Shown in pieces: positions 1 through 5,194 of a stretch of 6,798 nt of DNA. Positions within the stretch are counted from its first letter, which is position 1. Every line of letters starts with the position of its first letter. The stretch is from the NCBI GenBank assembly GCA_030049455.1, contig JASIKV010000400.1, positions 1-6,798 of the forward strand. The letters are read 5' to 3'. The stretch is from Terriglobia bacterium. GTDB taxonomy: Bacteria; Acidobacteriota; Terriglobia; UBA7540. The notes below the pieces were generated by a model that was not told the DNA's origin, ran no database searches, and worked only from the letters and a program-made list of their open reading frames with translations. The position numbers and the translations under genes are program-made.

Positions 1-726
1 CCCGTGACGGTGTCGTTTCGTTCCCTTGCCGATCTTCAAGAGCTGGGCCTGCGCAAGCCTACGGAACGCGAGGGTGAGATTCGCCTGGTGGAAATCAAGG
101 AGTTCGACCTCTCCGCTTGCGGAGGGACGCATGTGAGCCGCACGGGCGGCGTGGGGAACATCAACGTTCGCAAGGTGGAGCGCGGCAAGGGCCTGACGCG
201 CGTAGAATTCGTTTGCGGGGGCCGGGCGCTGGAGCGGGCTCGGCAGGACTTCAGGATCCTGAGTGAGTCAGCGAAGTCTTTTTCGACAGGATTCGAGAAC
301 GTTCCCGAGATGGTCGCCAAACAGGCGCGGGAGTTGCGCGAGGCCGGGAAATCCCTGCAAAAGCTGGAGGAGGAATTGGCGGAATTTGACGCGGCACGGT
401 TGTGGCAGCAGGCGCCTGAGAGGAACGGAGTGCGCGTCGTGCGGCGGATATTTGAATTCTCGGAAGTCCGAAGAGCCAAGCCCACTGCCCATGCCGTGAG
501 CAGGCAGCCGGGCGGTGTGGCCCTGATTGGCGTCAAAGGGAGTCCGACGGCGGTCTATTTTGCTCAGGCGCAAGGTGGGAAGGCCAACCTCTCTGACCTG
601 ATGAAGCAGGCATTGGCGAAGTTCGGGGGCAGGGGTGGCGGCGGGCGGGACTTCGCGCAGGGCGGCGGCGTGCCGGAGGATCAGCTTGACGCGGCGTTGA
701 GTTTTGCAGAAAGCCTGCTGGCGTGA
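1..726 (+). CDS. Alanyl-tRNA editing protein, AlaX type with DHHA1 domain (3' part only)
   Basis: AlaX proteins are stand-alone relatives of the AlaRS editing domain that hydrolyse mischarged Ser- or Gly-tRNA(Ala) in the cytosol. The frame is open from the left edge, so the true start lies outside; the GTG at 4 is an internal valine codon. Counting from that GTG, residues 16-20 read LRKPT and residues 28-43 read LVEIKEFD followed by LSACGGTH, where C39 and H43 are the second half of the editing-site zinc ligands (the HxxxH half is upstream and missing). A TRVEFVCGGRAL stretch (65-76) is typical of AlaX; AlaRS usually has RIEAVTG here. A helical, charged coiled-coil-like segment follows (about 100-130), then the glycine-rich DHHA1 motif GGRGGGGRDFAQGGG at 208-222. 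The C-terminal end of alaS is the alternative; I favour AlaX on these motifs. The gene reads toward the tRNA-Ala gene, 141 bases downstream. Confidence 0.85.
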   Translation, partial: PVTVSFRSLADLQELGLRKPTEREGEIRLVEIKEFDLSACGGTHVSRTGGVGNINVRKVERGKGLTRVEFVCGGRALERARQDFRILSESAKSFSTGFENVPEMVAKQARELREAGKSLQKLEEELAEFDAARLWQQAPERNGVRVVRRIFEFSEVRRAKPTAHAVSRQPGGVALIGVKGSPTAVYFAQAQGGKANLSDLMKQALAKFGGRGGGGRDFAQGGGVPEDQLDAALSFAESLLA

Positions 727-751
727 GGTGTAGCCGTGTGCCGGCGCCCGC

Positions 752-781
752 GGATTTGAAATTCGGATTTGGAATTCAAAT
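752..781. repeat. 13-bp tandem repeat forming a long imperfect hairpin
   Basis: Bases 752-764 (GGATTTGAAATTC) and 765-777 (GGATTTGGAATTC) are head-to-tail copies with one mismatch. The same stretch is also an inverted repeat: ATTTGAA at 754-760 pairs perfectly with TTCAAAT at 775-781, with partial pairing inside. It is AT-rich against GC-rich flanks and lies 25 bases after the alaX stop codon. It could end or protect the alaX transcript, but no run of T follows, so a classical intrinsic terminator is not supported. Confidence 0.5.
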
Positions 782-817
782 ATGGATCGCGGGTGGGGAC
801 ACGCGCGCTACAATCGC

Positions 818-847
818 TTGGCGGGGCTTCGCCCGGCATGTTATATT
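818..847 (+). promoter_or_regulatory. Possible sigma-70 promoter for tRNA-Ala
   Basis: TTGGCG (818-823; 4 of 6 to the -35 consensus) is separated by 18 bases from TATATT (842-847; 5 of 6 to the -10 consensus). A predicted start near 854 would leave about 14 bases before the mature tRNA. The spacer holds a small GGGC-TTC-GCCC hairpin (824-834). A second -10-like box, TACAAT at 809-814, has no -35 partner. Read-through from alaX is an alternative source of the tRNA. Confidence 0.4.
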
Positions 848-867
848 TTGAAGGAATGCCATAAAGT

Positions 868-943
868 GGGCGCGTAGCTCAGTTGGGAGAGCGCGGCGTT
901 CGCAACGCTGAGGTCGAGGGTTCGAATCCCTTCGCGTCCACCA
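868..943 (+). tRNA. tRNA-Ala, anticodon CGC
   Basis: A full cloverleaf can be drawn by hand. The acceptor stem GGGCGCG (868-874) pairs with CGCGTCC (933-939) with one G-U, which is exactly G3-U70, the main alanine identity pair. The D stem is GCTC/GAGC (877-880/889-892) with loop AGTTGGGA. The anticodon stem is CGGCG/CGCTG with loop TTCGCAA, so the anticodon at 901-903 is CGC and reads codon GCG. The variable loop is AGGTC, the T stem GAGGG/CCCTT and the T loop TTCGAAT. A73 is base 940 and the CCA end is encoded at 941-943. There is no intron. The tRNA sits between the alaX-type gene and the zinc-ribbon gene on the same strand. Confidence 0.97.
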
Positions 944-970
944 TCTTCAACTCGATTTCATTCCTTCTTG

Positions 971-976
971 TATAAT
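971..976 (+). promoter_or_regulatory. Perfect -10 box upstream of the zinc-ribbon gene
   Basis: TATAAT at 971-976 matches the sigma-70 -10 consensus exactly. The best -35-like sequence is TTCAAC at 946-951, with a long 19-base spacer and only three consensus matches, so the -35 is weak. A start near 983 would give a leader of about 64 bases before the ATG at 1047. The box lies 27 bases after the tRNA. Confidence 0.45.
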
Positions 977-1046
977 CAAAGCCGAGGGCAAACAGGCTTG
1001 AGGGTCTGTTTGCTCGCAAAAGCCTTCACCCGATTGCAGGTTGCCG

Positions 1047-1355
1047 ATGCAATGCCCGAAATGCAAGACAGAAAACGCCGAAACGCTCAACTTCTGCGTG
1101 CGCTGCCACACGCCATTGAAGTACACCTGCCCAAGCTGCAAGCACGTGCAATTGAAAGGCGGCACTTGTGAAAAGTGCGGCGTGGATTTTGCCAAGTACG
1201 CTGCGATGCTGGTTTTTCAAGCCAAGGATTCCGCTCAGGGAGAGCGCGAAAAAGCTCAAAAACGCGCGGGCATCCTGAAGCAGATTCTGCTGCTTCCCAT
1301 TACGGGCGGGCTTTCACTCATCAAGTATTTTGTCGGAAGGGCTCGGGATAAGTAG
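1047..1355 (+). CDS. Small double zinc-ribbon protein of unknown function
   Basis: This 102-residue protein has two CxxC...CxxC zinc ribbons. The first uses C3, C6, C17 and C20 and the second C28, C31, C41 and C44, a spacing typical of structural zinc-ribbon folds. A G-V-D-F-A-K-Y segment (45-51) and a charged linker rich in Lys, Glu and Gln follow. The C-terminal third (about 78-97) is hydrophobic or amphipathic, ILLLPITGGLSLIKYFVG, and could be a short membrane-associated helix before a basic tail. I start it at ATG 1047, six bases after an AGG; a TTG at 1041 in the same frame would add two residues. No enzyme motif is visible. It could be a nucleic-acid- or protein-binding adaptor, but the function is unknown. 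It converges on the S41 protease gene. Confidence 0.75.
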   Translation: MQCPKCKTENAETLNFCVRCHTPLKYTCPSCKHVQLKGGTCEKCGVDFAKYAAMLVFQAKDSAQGEREKAQKRAGILKQILLLPITGGLSLIKYFVGRARDK

Positions 1356-1358
1356 CTG

Positions 1359-1407
1359 CTTCTCCCCGGAATCGCTGTGCGCGAAGGGCGCTTGAGCCGG
1401 GGAGAAG
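1359..1407. terminator. Inverted repeat between convergent genes, likely bidirectional terminator
   Basis: CTTCTCCCCGG (1359-1369) and CCGGGGAGAAG (1397-1407) form a perfect 11-bp stem. A nested GCGC/GCGC stem (1379-1382/1388-1391) sits in the 27-base loop. The repeat begins 4 bases after the zinc-ribbon stop codon and ends 8 bases beyond the protease stop codon on the other strand, so one hairpin could serve both genes. Neither side carries a T-run, so it may act by blocking or by protecting 3' ends rather than as a canonical intrinsic terminator. Confidence 0.6.
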
Positions 1408-1414
1408 GGAATCC

Positions 1415-3031
1415 CTAACGGGTTGTCTGGCTGGCGATATAACGTTTGGCCTTGACGATCAACTCTTTTGCCTGCGGCATGCAATCAAGCGCTTTCAGCA
1501 CCAGGGGATCAGTGCTCAAGCTGATTTTATCGCCTTCCGGCTCTCCGTAAATCATTTTCACCAATTCCACCCGAATCTGTTCCTTGATAAATCCCAGATT
1601 CGCGGTCATGTTGACGTCGGAGAGAGGAACCTTCTGCTTCTCCAGGAACTGCTTGAAGTCATCCAACACGGCGTCGGTGGTTTCAAAGTCCTTGGGAATG
1701 GTCTTGTGGACTCCCAGATAATGTTTGGCGAACTCCGAAAAGGCGTAGTGCTGGAGGAGCATTTCCTGCACGGGACTAATCTTGGTTTCGGGAACATCGA
1801 TATCCGGGGTGATTCCGCCGCCGCCGTAGACCTCGCGCCCGCCGTCGGTCAGCCGGACTTCCGCATGGTCGGGTTTGGTCAGCTCAGGGTGATAGTAATA
1901 GTCATAAAGTGAAACGTTCTCATAGTCCCGCTGAATCAGCCGCCCGCTGGGGGTGTAGTAGTGCGCGGTGGTGAGCGCCAGCCCGGTGTTTTCACTCAAC
2001 TGGTAGACATTCTGAACCAAGCCCTTGCCGAAGCTTGGTTCGCCAATCACCAGAGCGCGATCGTGATCCTGAAGCGCACCCGTGACAATTTCGGAGGCGC
2101 TCGCCGTCATGCGATTGATCAGCACAACGATCGGGAATTCATTGCCATCATCGCCGCGCGTCGCGTAATAGCGCTTTTCGGGCGAGTGCCGGCCGGAGTG
2201 GTAAACGATCAGTTGATCCTTTTCCAGAAAGTGGTCGGAAACCTCCACCGCCTCGGGCAGCACGCCGCCGGGATTGGCGCGCAGGTCCAAAATCAATCCC
2301 TGCAGGTTCTTCTCGCCAACGTTTTGAAGGGCTTCGGTCAACTCATCGTTGGTGTTTTCATCAAACTTGACAATGCGGATGTAGGCGATGTTCGGCCGGA
2401 TCATGAAAACAACATCGACGCTGGGCGGAGCGATTTCATCGCGGACAATGTCAAAATTCAACTGCTGGTCGTATCCTTCCCGCTCCACCGAGACGTGAAC
2501 CTTGGTTCCCTTGGGACCCTTCAGCAAGGCTGCCACCTGCTCCACTTGCAAGCCATCGGTGGGGGTGTTGTTCACTTTCTGAAGCAGGTCGCCGGGACGC
2601 AGTCCGGCCAGAAACGCCGGGGAGCCGGGAATGGGTTTCTCGACGTAAGTATTGAGTTTGCCCATCTTGCCCGGAAGGGTCCGAATCGTCATTCCCACGC
2701 CGTAATATTTGCCTTCCTGATCCTCGCGCATCAGAGCAAAAGTCTGGGGATCAAAGAAATTCGAATGGGGGTCCAGGGTTCGGAGCGCCCCGGGAATAGC
2801 TCCGAGGGTGCTGTAGCGTGGGCCAAAGATGGTATGGTCAGGATCGACCGGATCGGCATAGTTCTCCTCAACAATGTTGTAAATCCGGGTGAAGGTGCTG
2901 AGGCTGGATTTAACGTCGGAATCATCGCTGCCGGCCGTGGCCTCAACCTGGCGGCCATAAATCCCGCCCAGAAGCGCGCACAAGAGGACAGTCGAGACAA
3001 CAAACCACGCCACACGCCGTGCTTGTTTCAT
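1415..3031 (-). CDS. C-terminal processing protease, S41 family (CtpA/Prc type)
   Basis: S41 proteases cleave C-terminal tails of envelope proteins and degrade misfolded ones outside the cytoplasmic membrane. The 538-residue product starts MKQARR and has one hydrophobic segment at about 7-25, probably a signal anchor or signal peptide. A PDZ domain (about 107-187) includes the ligand loop YYGVG (109-113). The protease core includes LDLRANPGG (248-256), the nucleophile motif TASASE with S311, and SFGKGLVQ with the general base K336 and Q340, giving the Ser-Lys-Gln set of CtpB-like enzymes. About 120 residues of C-terminal extension follow, rich in charged helices. I chose ATG 3031 because an AGGAG lies 10 bases upstream; an in-frame GTG at 3070 lies on the probable -10 box. 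It is transcribed divergently from the tat operon, consistent with an envelope role; substrates are unknown. Confidence 0.93.
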   Translation of the reverse strand: MKQARRVAWFVVSTVLLCALLGGIYGRQVEATAGSDDSDVKSSLSTFTRIYNIVEENYADPVDPDHTIFGPRYSTLGAIPGALRTLDPHSNFFDPQTFALMREDQEGKYYGVGMTIRTLPGKMGKLNTYVEKPIPGSPAFLAGLRPGDLLQKVNNTPTDGLQVEQVAALLKGPKGTKVHVSVEREGYDQQLNFDIVRDEIAPPSVDVVFMIRPNIAYIRIVKFDENTNDELTEALQNVGEKNLQGLILDLRANPGGVLPEAVEVSDHFLEKDQLIVYHSGRHSPEKRYYATRGDDGNEFPIVVLINRMTASASEIVTGALQDHDRALVIGEPSFGKGLVQNVYQLSENTGLALTTAHYYTPSGRLIQRDYENVSLYDYYYHPELTKPDHAEVRLTDGGREVYGGGGITPDIDVPETKISPVQEMLLQHYAFSEFAKHYLGVHKTIPKDFETTDAVLDDFKQFLEKQKVPLSDVNMTANLGFIKEQIRVELVKMIYGEPEGDKISLSTDPLVLKALDCMPQAKELIVKAKRYIASQTTR

Positions 3032-3041
3032 GAATTGGCAG

Positions 3042-3046
3042 CTCCT
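3042..3046 (-). promoter_or_regulatory. Ribosome binding site deciding the protease start
   Basis: On the minus strand AGGAG lies 10 bases before ATG 3031. It supports this start over the GTG at 3070, which has no such sequence and overlaps the predicted -10 element. Confidence 0.6.
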
Positions 3047-3060
3047 CACCCTGCCTTGCA

Positions 3061-3069
3061 AGTATAACA
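3061..3069 (-). promoter_or_regulatory. Extended -10 promoter element of the S41 protease gene
   Basis: The minus strand reads TGTTATACT, a TGn extension followed by TATACT (5 of 6 to consensus). No good -35 is present: the best is TTTTGG at 3084-3089, 17 bases upstream. An extended -10 can work with a weak -35. The predicted start near 3054 leaves a leader of about 23 bases that contains the AGGAG. Confidence 0.5.
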
Positions 3070-3154
3070 CAGTACCGGCCGCTCCAAAACGCCGCGAGCG
3101 CCCTGTCCTTTATTCAGATGCACGTTGCGGGAGCAGGGTTCGATGGGCTTTACC

Positions 3155-3183
3155 TTGACAACTCTGCGGGCATTCCCTATTAT
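3155..3183 (+). promoter_or_regulatory. Near-consensus sigma-70 promoter of the tat operon
   Basis: TTGACA (3155-3160) is a perfect -35 box, followed by 17 bases and TATTAT (3178-3183), 5 of 6 to the -10 consensus. Transcription is expected to begin around 3190, which is the first G of the GGAGG ribosome binding site, so the leader would be only about 10 bases long. This is the best promoter in the window. Confidence 0.8.
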
Positions 3184-3189
3184 CGCAAT

Positions 3190-3194
3190 GGAGG
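3190..3194 (+). promoter_or_regulatory. Shine-Dalgarno sequence deciding a TTG start
   Basis: GGAGG lies six bases before the TTG at 3201, an ideal spacing. It is the reason for placing the tatA-like start at a non-ATG codon. The nearby ATG at 3188 is in another frame and overlaps the ribosome binding site. Confidence 0.75.
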
Positions 3195-3200
3195 CGCACC

Positions 3201-3461
3201 TTGTTTGGCGGCGGTCTGGAAATTGGTTTCATCCTGTTCATTGCCTTCCTGCTCTTCGGACCCAAGAAAGTGCCGGAAATCGCCCGCGTCCTGGGCAAGG
3301 GCATGGCGGAATTGCGTCGCGCATCCAATGAACTAAAGAATTCACTGGAAGAGGAAATCCGGAACATGGACCGCTTGCCCGAGAGCGGTTCTGGAACGGC
3401 CTCCACCTATGGGCACCACGATTCAGACCCCACCCCCGAAGACACCCGACCCCAATCCTGA
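3201..3461 (+). CDS. tatA: Twin-arginine translocase subunit, TatA/TatB family
   Basis: TatA/TatB proteins are small membrane proteins that work with TatC to export folded proteins carrying RR signal peptides. The 86-residue product has the family layout: a short N-terminal membrane helix (about 5-19), the hinge FGPKK (19-23), an amphipathic helix (about 24-55) with the KVPEIARVLGKG segment, and a polar, disordered tail. A glutamate at position 7, just before the membrane helix, and the FGP hinge recall TatB, so the TatA or TatB assignment is open; the protein may do both jobs, as in two-component Tat systems. The start is TTG with a strong GGAGG. Its last 53 bases overlap the start of tatC in another frame, so the two are almost certainly co-transcribed. 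Confidence 0.9.
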   Translation: MFGGGLEIGFILFIAFLLFGPKKVPEIARVLGKGMAELRRASNELKNSLEEEIRNMDRLPESGSGTASTYGHHDSDPTPEDTRPQS

Positions 3462-4227
3462 GGAAGCCGAACTGAGCGGCAGGCAGATGTCGTTCCTCGA
3501 GCATCTTGAGGAGCTCCGGGTCCGCCTGCTGCGCAGCATCTATTCCATCATCATCGGCAGCGTCGTATGCTTTGTCTTTCACAACCAGATTTTTAGCTAC
3601 CTGGACAAGCCACTGAGGGACGCATTGGTGGCGGTGGGCGAGGACGCGCATCTGGTTGCCCAAAATCCCGTCGACCCCTTTAATCTCTTCATCAAGATTT
3701 CCATCCTGGGCGGCCTTTTTATCGCTTCTCCGTATGTCCTCCTGCAACTCTGGCTGTTTGTTTCGCCCGGCCTCTACCGCAACGAGAAAAAGTACATCTG
3801 GCCCTTTGTGCTGCTCACCAGCGGACTGTTCATGACCGGCGGTTTTTTCGCCTACAGCGTGGCGATGCCCAAGGTGTTCAAATTTCTGGTGGAATTCGGC
3901 GGGCAGTTCCGCTGGATGGTGACCATCAACGAATACTGGGATCTGGCGATGTCCATCATCGTGGCCGTGGGGCTGGTATTTGAGCTGCCGGTGGTGATCA
4001 TGTTGCTTTCCATCTTCGGCATCGTCACGCCGAAATTCCTTCTGAGGCATTATCGAATTGCCGTGCTGTTGACGGCGGTGGTGGCGGCCGCGATTATCCC
4101 CTCCAATGACATGGCGAGCATTTTTGTTGTTTGGATTCCCCTTGTGGGTCTCTACTTCCTCAGCATCGGACTTTCCTGGCTGGTTTACTGGAAAAAGAAT
4201 CGGAAGAAGAAAAATGCCGAAGCCTGA
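3409..4227 (+). CDS. tatC: Sec-independent protein translocase TatC
   Basis: TatC is the polytopic membrane receptor for twin-arginine signal peptides. The 272-residue product has the family signature FLEHLEELR (29-37), six predicted membrane segments (about 43-57, 95-118, 131-152, 179-203, 213-230, 236-257), the loop LYRNEKKY with E126, FELPV with E192 in the fourth helix, and PSND (231-234) before the last helices; these match glutamates important in E. coli TatC. It ends in a Lys-rich cytoplasmic tail. The first 26 residues are a Pro- and acid-rich extension before the usual N-terminus. The start at ATG 3409 overlaps tatA by 53 bases and has no clear ribosome binding site. ATG 3487 (residue 27) is the only other in-frame start and would give a family-typical N-terminus with a weak AGG three bases away. 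Confidence 0.95.
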   Translation: MGTTIQTPPPKTPDPNPEEAELSGRQMSFLEHLEELRVRLLRSIYSIIIGSVVCFVFHNQIFSYLDKPLRDALVAVGEDAHLVAQNPVDPFNLFIKISILGGLFIASPYVLLQLWLFVSPGLYRNEKKYIWPFVLLTSGLFMTGGFFAYSVAMPKVFKFLVEFGGQFRWMVTINEYWDLAMSIIVAVGLVFELPVVIMLLSIFGIVTPKFLLRHYRIAVLLTAVVAAAIIPSNDMASIFVVWIPLVGLYFLSIGLSWLVYWKKNRKKKNAEA

Positions 4228-5143
4228 GCGCCGCACAATCTGGATGTCGCTTGCGGCATTTTGCCTCCTGATCTCCGCTGCCGCTCCACAGCGGCTGAAT
4301 GCGCAGGGCGGCGCCGATTCCTTTAACGGTGAGCGGGCCTTTGCGGATTTGAAGCACATCGTGGACTACGGCCCGCGGCCTGCGGGGTCCCCTGCGCTCG
4401 CCGAGGAGCGAAGATGGATTGAAGCGCAGTTGAAGGAAACCGGCGCGCAGGTTGAGGAAGATGCTTTCACCGCCTCCACTCCGGCCGGTGATCTTCCCAT
4501 GACCAACATCCTCGCCAAATTCCCCGGAACGCAATCAAAGATTGTCATGGTGACCGGCCACTACGACACCAAACGCTTCTCGGATTTCCGCTTCGTGGGC
4601 GCGAACGATGGCGGATCCAGCGCTGCGCTTCTTCTTGAGCTGGCGCGCGAGCTGAAGGGCCGCAAGCACGCCCTGACCTACTGGCTGGTGTTTTTCGACG
4701 GCGAAGAGGCCGTCCGCACGGAGTGGGAGGGTGACGACAACACTTACGGCAGCCGGCACATGGTTGAGAAACTAACCTCAGACGGCATGCTGGGACGCAT
4801 CGACGCCATGATTCTGGTCGATATGATCGGGGATTCACACCTGCTCGTCAAACGCGACACAAATTCCACGCAATGGCTGGTGGACGCAGTTTTCAACGCT
4901 GCTCACCGCATCGGGTATAAAAATTATTTTCCCGATGAGGCTGCGGGCGTCGTGGATGACCACATTCCTTTTGTAAATGCCGGAGTGCCTTCCGTAGACA
5001 TCATCTGTTTTGACCCCAACGACGGCTATTGGCACACTGCCAAGGACACGTTGTCGCATTGCAGCCCGGAAAGCCTGACCATCACCGGCAACGTCGTGCT
5101 GGCTACGCTTGCGGACCTCGACATTGCGCCGCACGGACGATAG
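4214..5143 (+). CDS. Exported M28-fold enzyme, probable type II (animal-type) glutaminyl-peptide cyclotransferase
   Basis: Predicted to convert N-terminal Gln of exported proteins to pyroglutamate outside the cytoplasmic membrane. The 309-residue product starts with a signal peptide (RR at 6-7, hydrophobic core about 9-25, possible cleavage after LNA at 28-30). The M28 alpha/beta core has GHYD (115-118), GANDGG with D132, FFDGEEA with E164/E165, and LVDMIGD with D203. Features shared with human glutaminyl cyclase but not expected of plain aminopeptidases are FVGAND, W171, YGSRH (178-182), DDHIPF (248-253), GVPS, and WHT (273-275). By alignment from memory, D132, E165 and H274 match its zinc ligands (D159, E202, H330), and E164, W171, D203, D248 and W273 match E201, W207, D248, D305 and W329. 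The start ATG 4214 overlaps the end of tatC by 14 bases; longer in-frame starts upstream lack a signal peptide. An M28 aminopeptidase is the alternative. Confidence 0.8.
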   Translation: MPKPERRTIWMSLAAFCLLISAAAPQRLNAQGGADSFNGERAFADLKHIVDYGPRPAGSPALAEERRWIEAQLKETGAQVEEDAFTASTPAGDLPMTNILAKFPGTQSKIVMVTGHYDTKRFSDFRFVGANDGGSSAALLLELARELKGRKHALTYWLVFFDGEEAVRTEWEGDDNTYGSRHMVEKLTSDGMLGRIDAMILVDMIGDSHLLVKRDTNSTQWLVDAVFNAAHRIGYKNYFPDEAAGVVDDHIPFVNAGVPSVDIICFDPNDGYWHTAKDTLSHCSPESLTITGNVVLATLADLDIAPHGR

Positions 5144-5194
5144 CTTTTCCTTCCACGCAAATCGCGGCTGGCGCAGACTCCCGCCCCGAAGCAC

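Noticed and set aside
1..726. C-terminus of alanyl-tRNA synthetase (alaS)
   Set aside because: The CGGTH and DHHA1 motifs fit both, but LRKP before the zinc motif, VEIKEFD, and RVEFVCGGRAL instead of RIEAVTG point to the stand-alone AlaX family. The upstream sequence would settle it.
809..814. TACAAT as the tRNA-Ala -10 box
   Set aside because: It matches 5 of 6 bases but has no -35 partner at 16-18 bases and would give a longer leader. TATATT at 842-847 with TTGGCG is the better pair, though neither is certain.
2940..3000. Lipoprotein signal in the S41 protease (a cysteine in the membrane segment)
   Set aside because: The residues before the cysteine are V-L-L, without the small residue at -1 needed by a lipobox.
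1961..3067. Long open frame on the + strand opposite the protease gene
   Set aside because: It is antisense to a clearly conserved S41 protease, has no recognisable domain, and arises from GC-rich codon structure.
4106..4213. Extended N-terminus for the M28/cyclase gene starting at 4106
   Set aside because: It would overlap 122 bases of tatC and hide the signal peptide that begins cleanly at ATG 4214.
3238..4359. 373-codon open frame on the - strand opposite tatA/tatC
   Set aside because: It spans across genes with strong Tat signatures, and its product is an unstructured His/Gln/Asp-rich translation with no domain.
5144..5194. Terminator between the cyclase gene and nadB
   Set aside because: The 51-base convergent gap shows no stem of useful length; only a short T-run just after the cyclase stop codon is visible.
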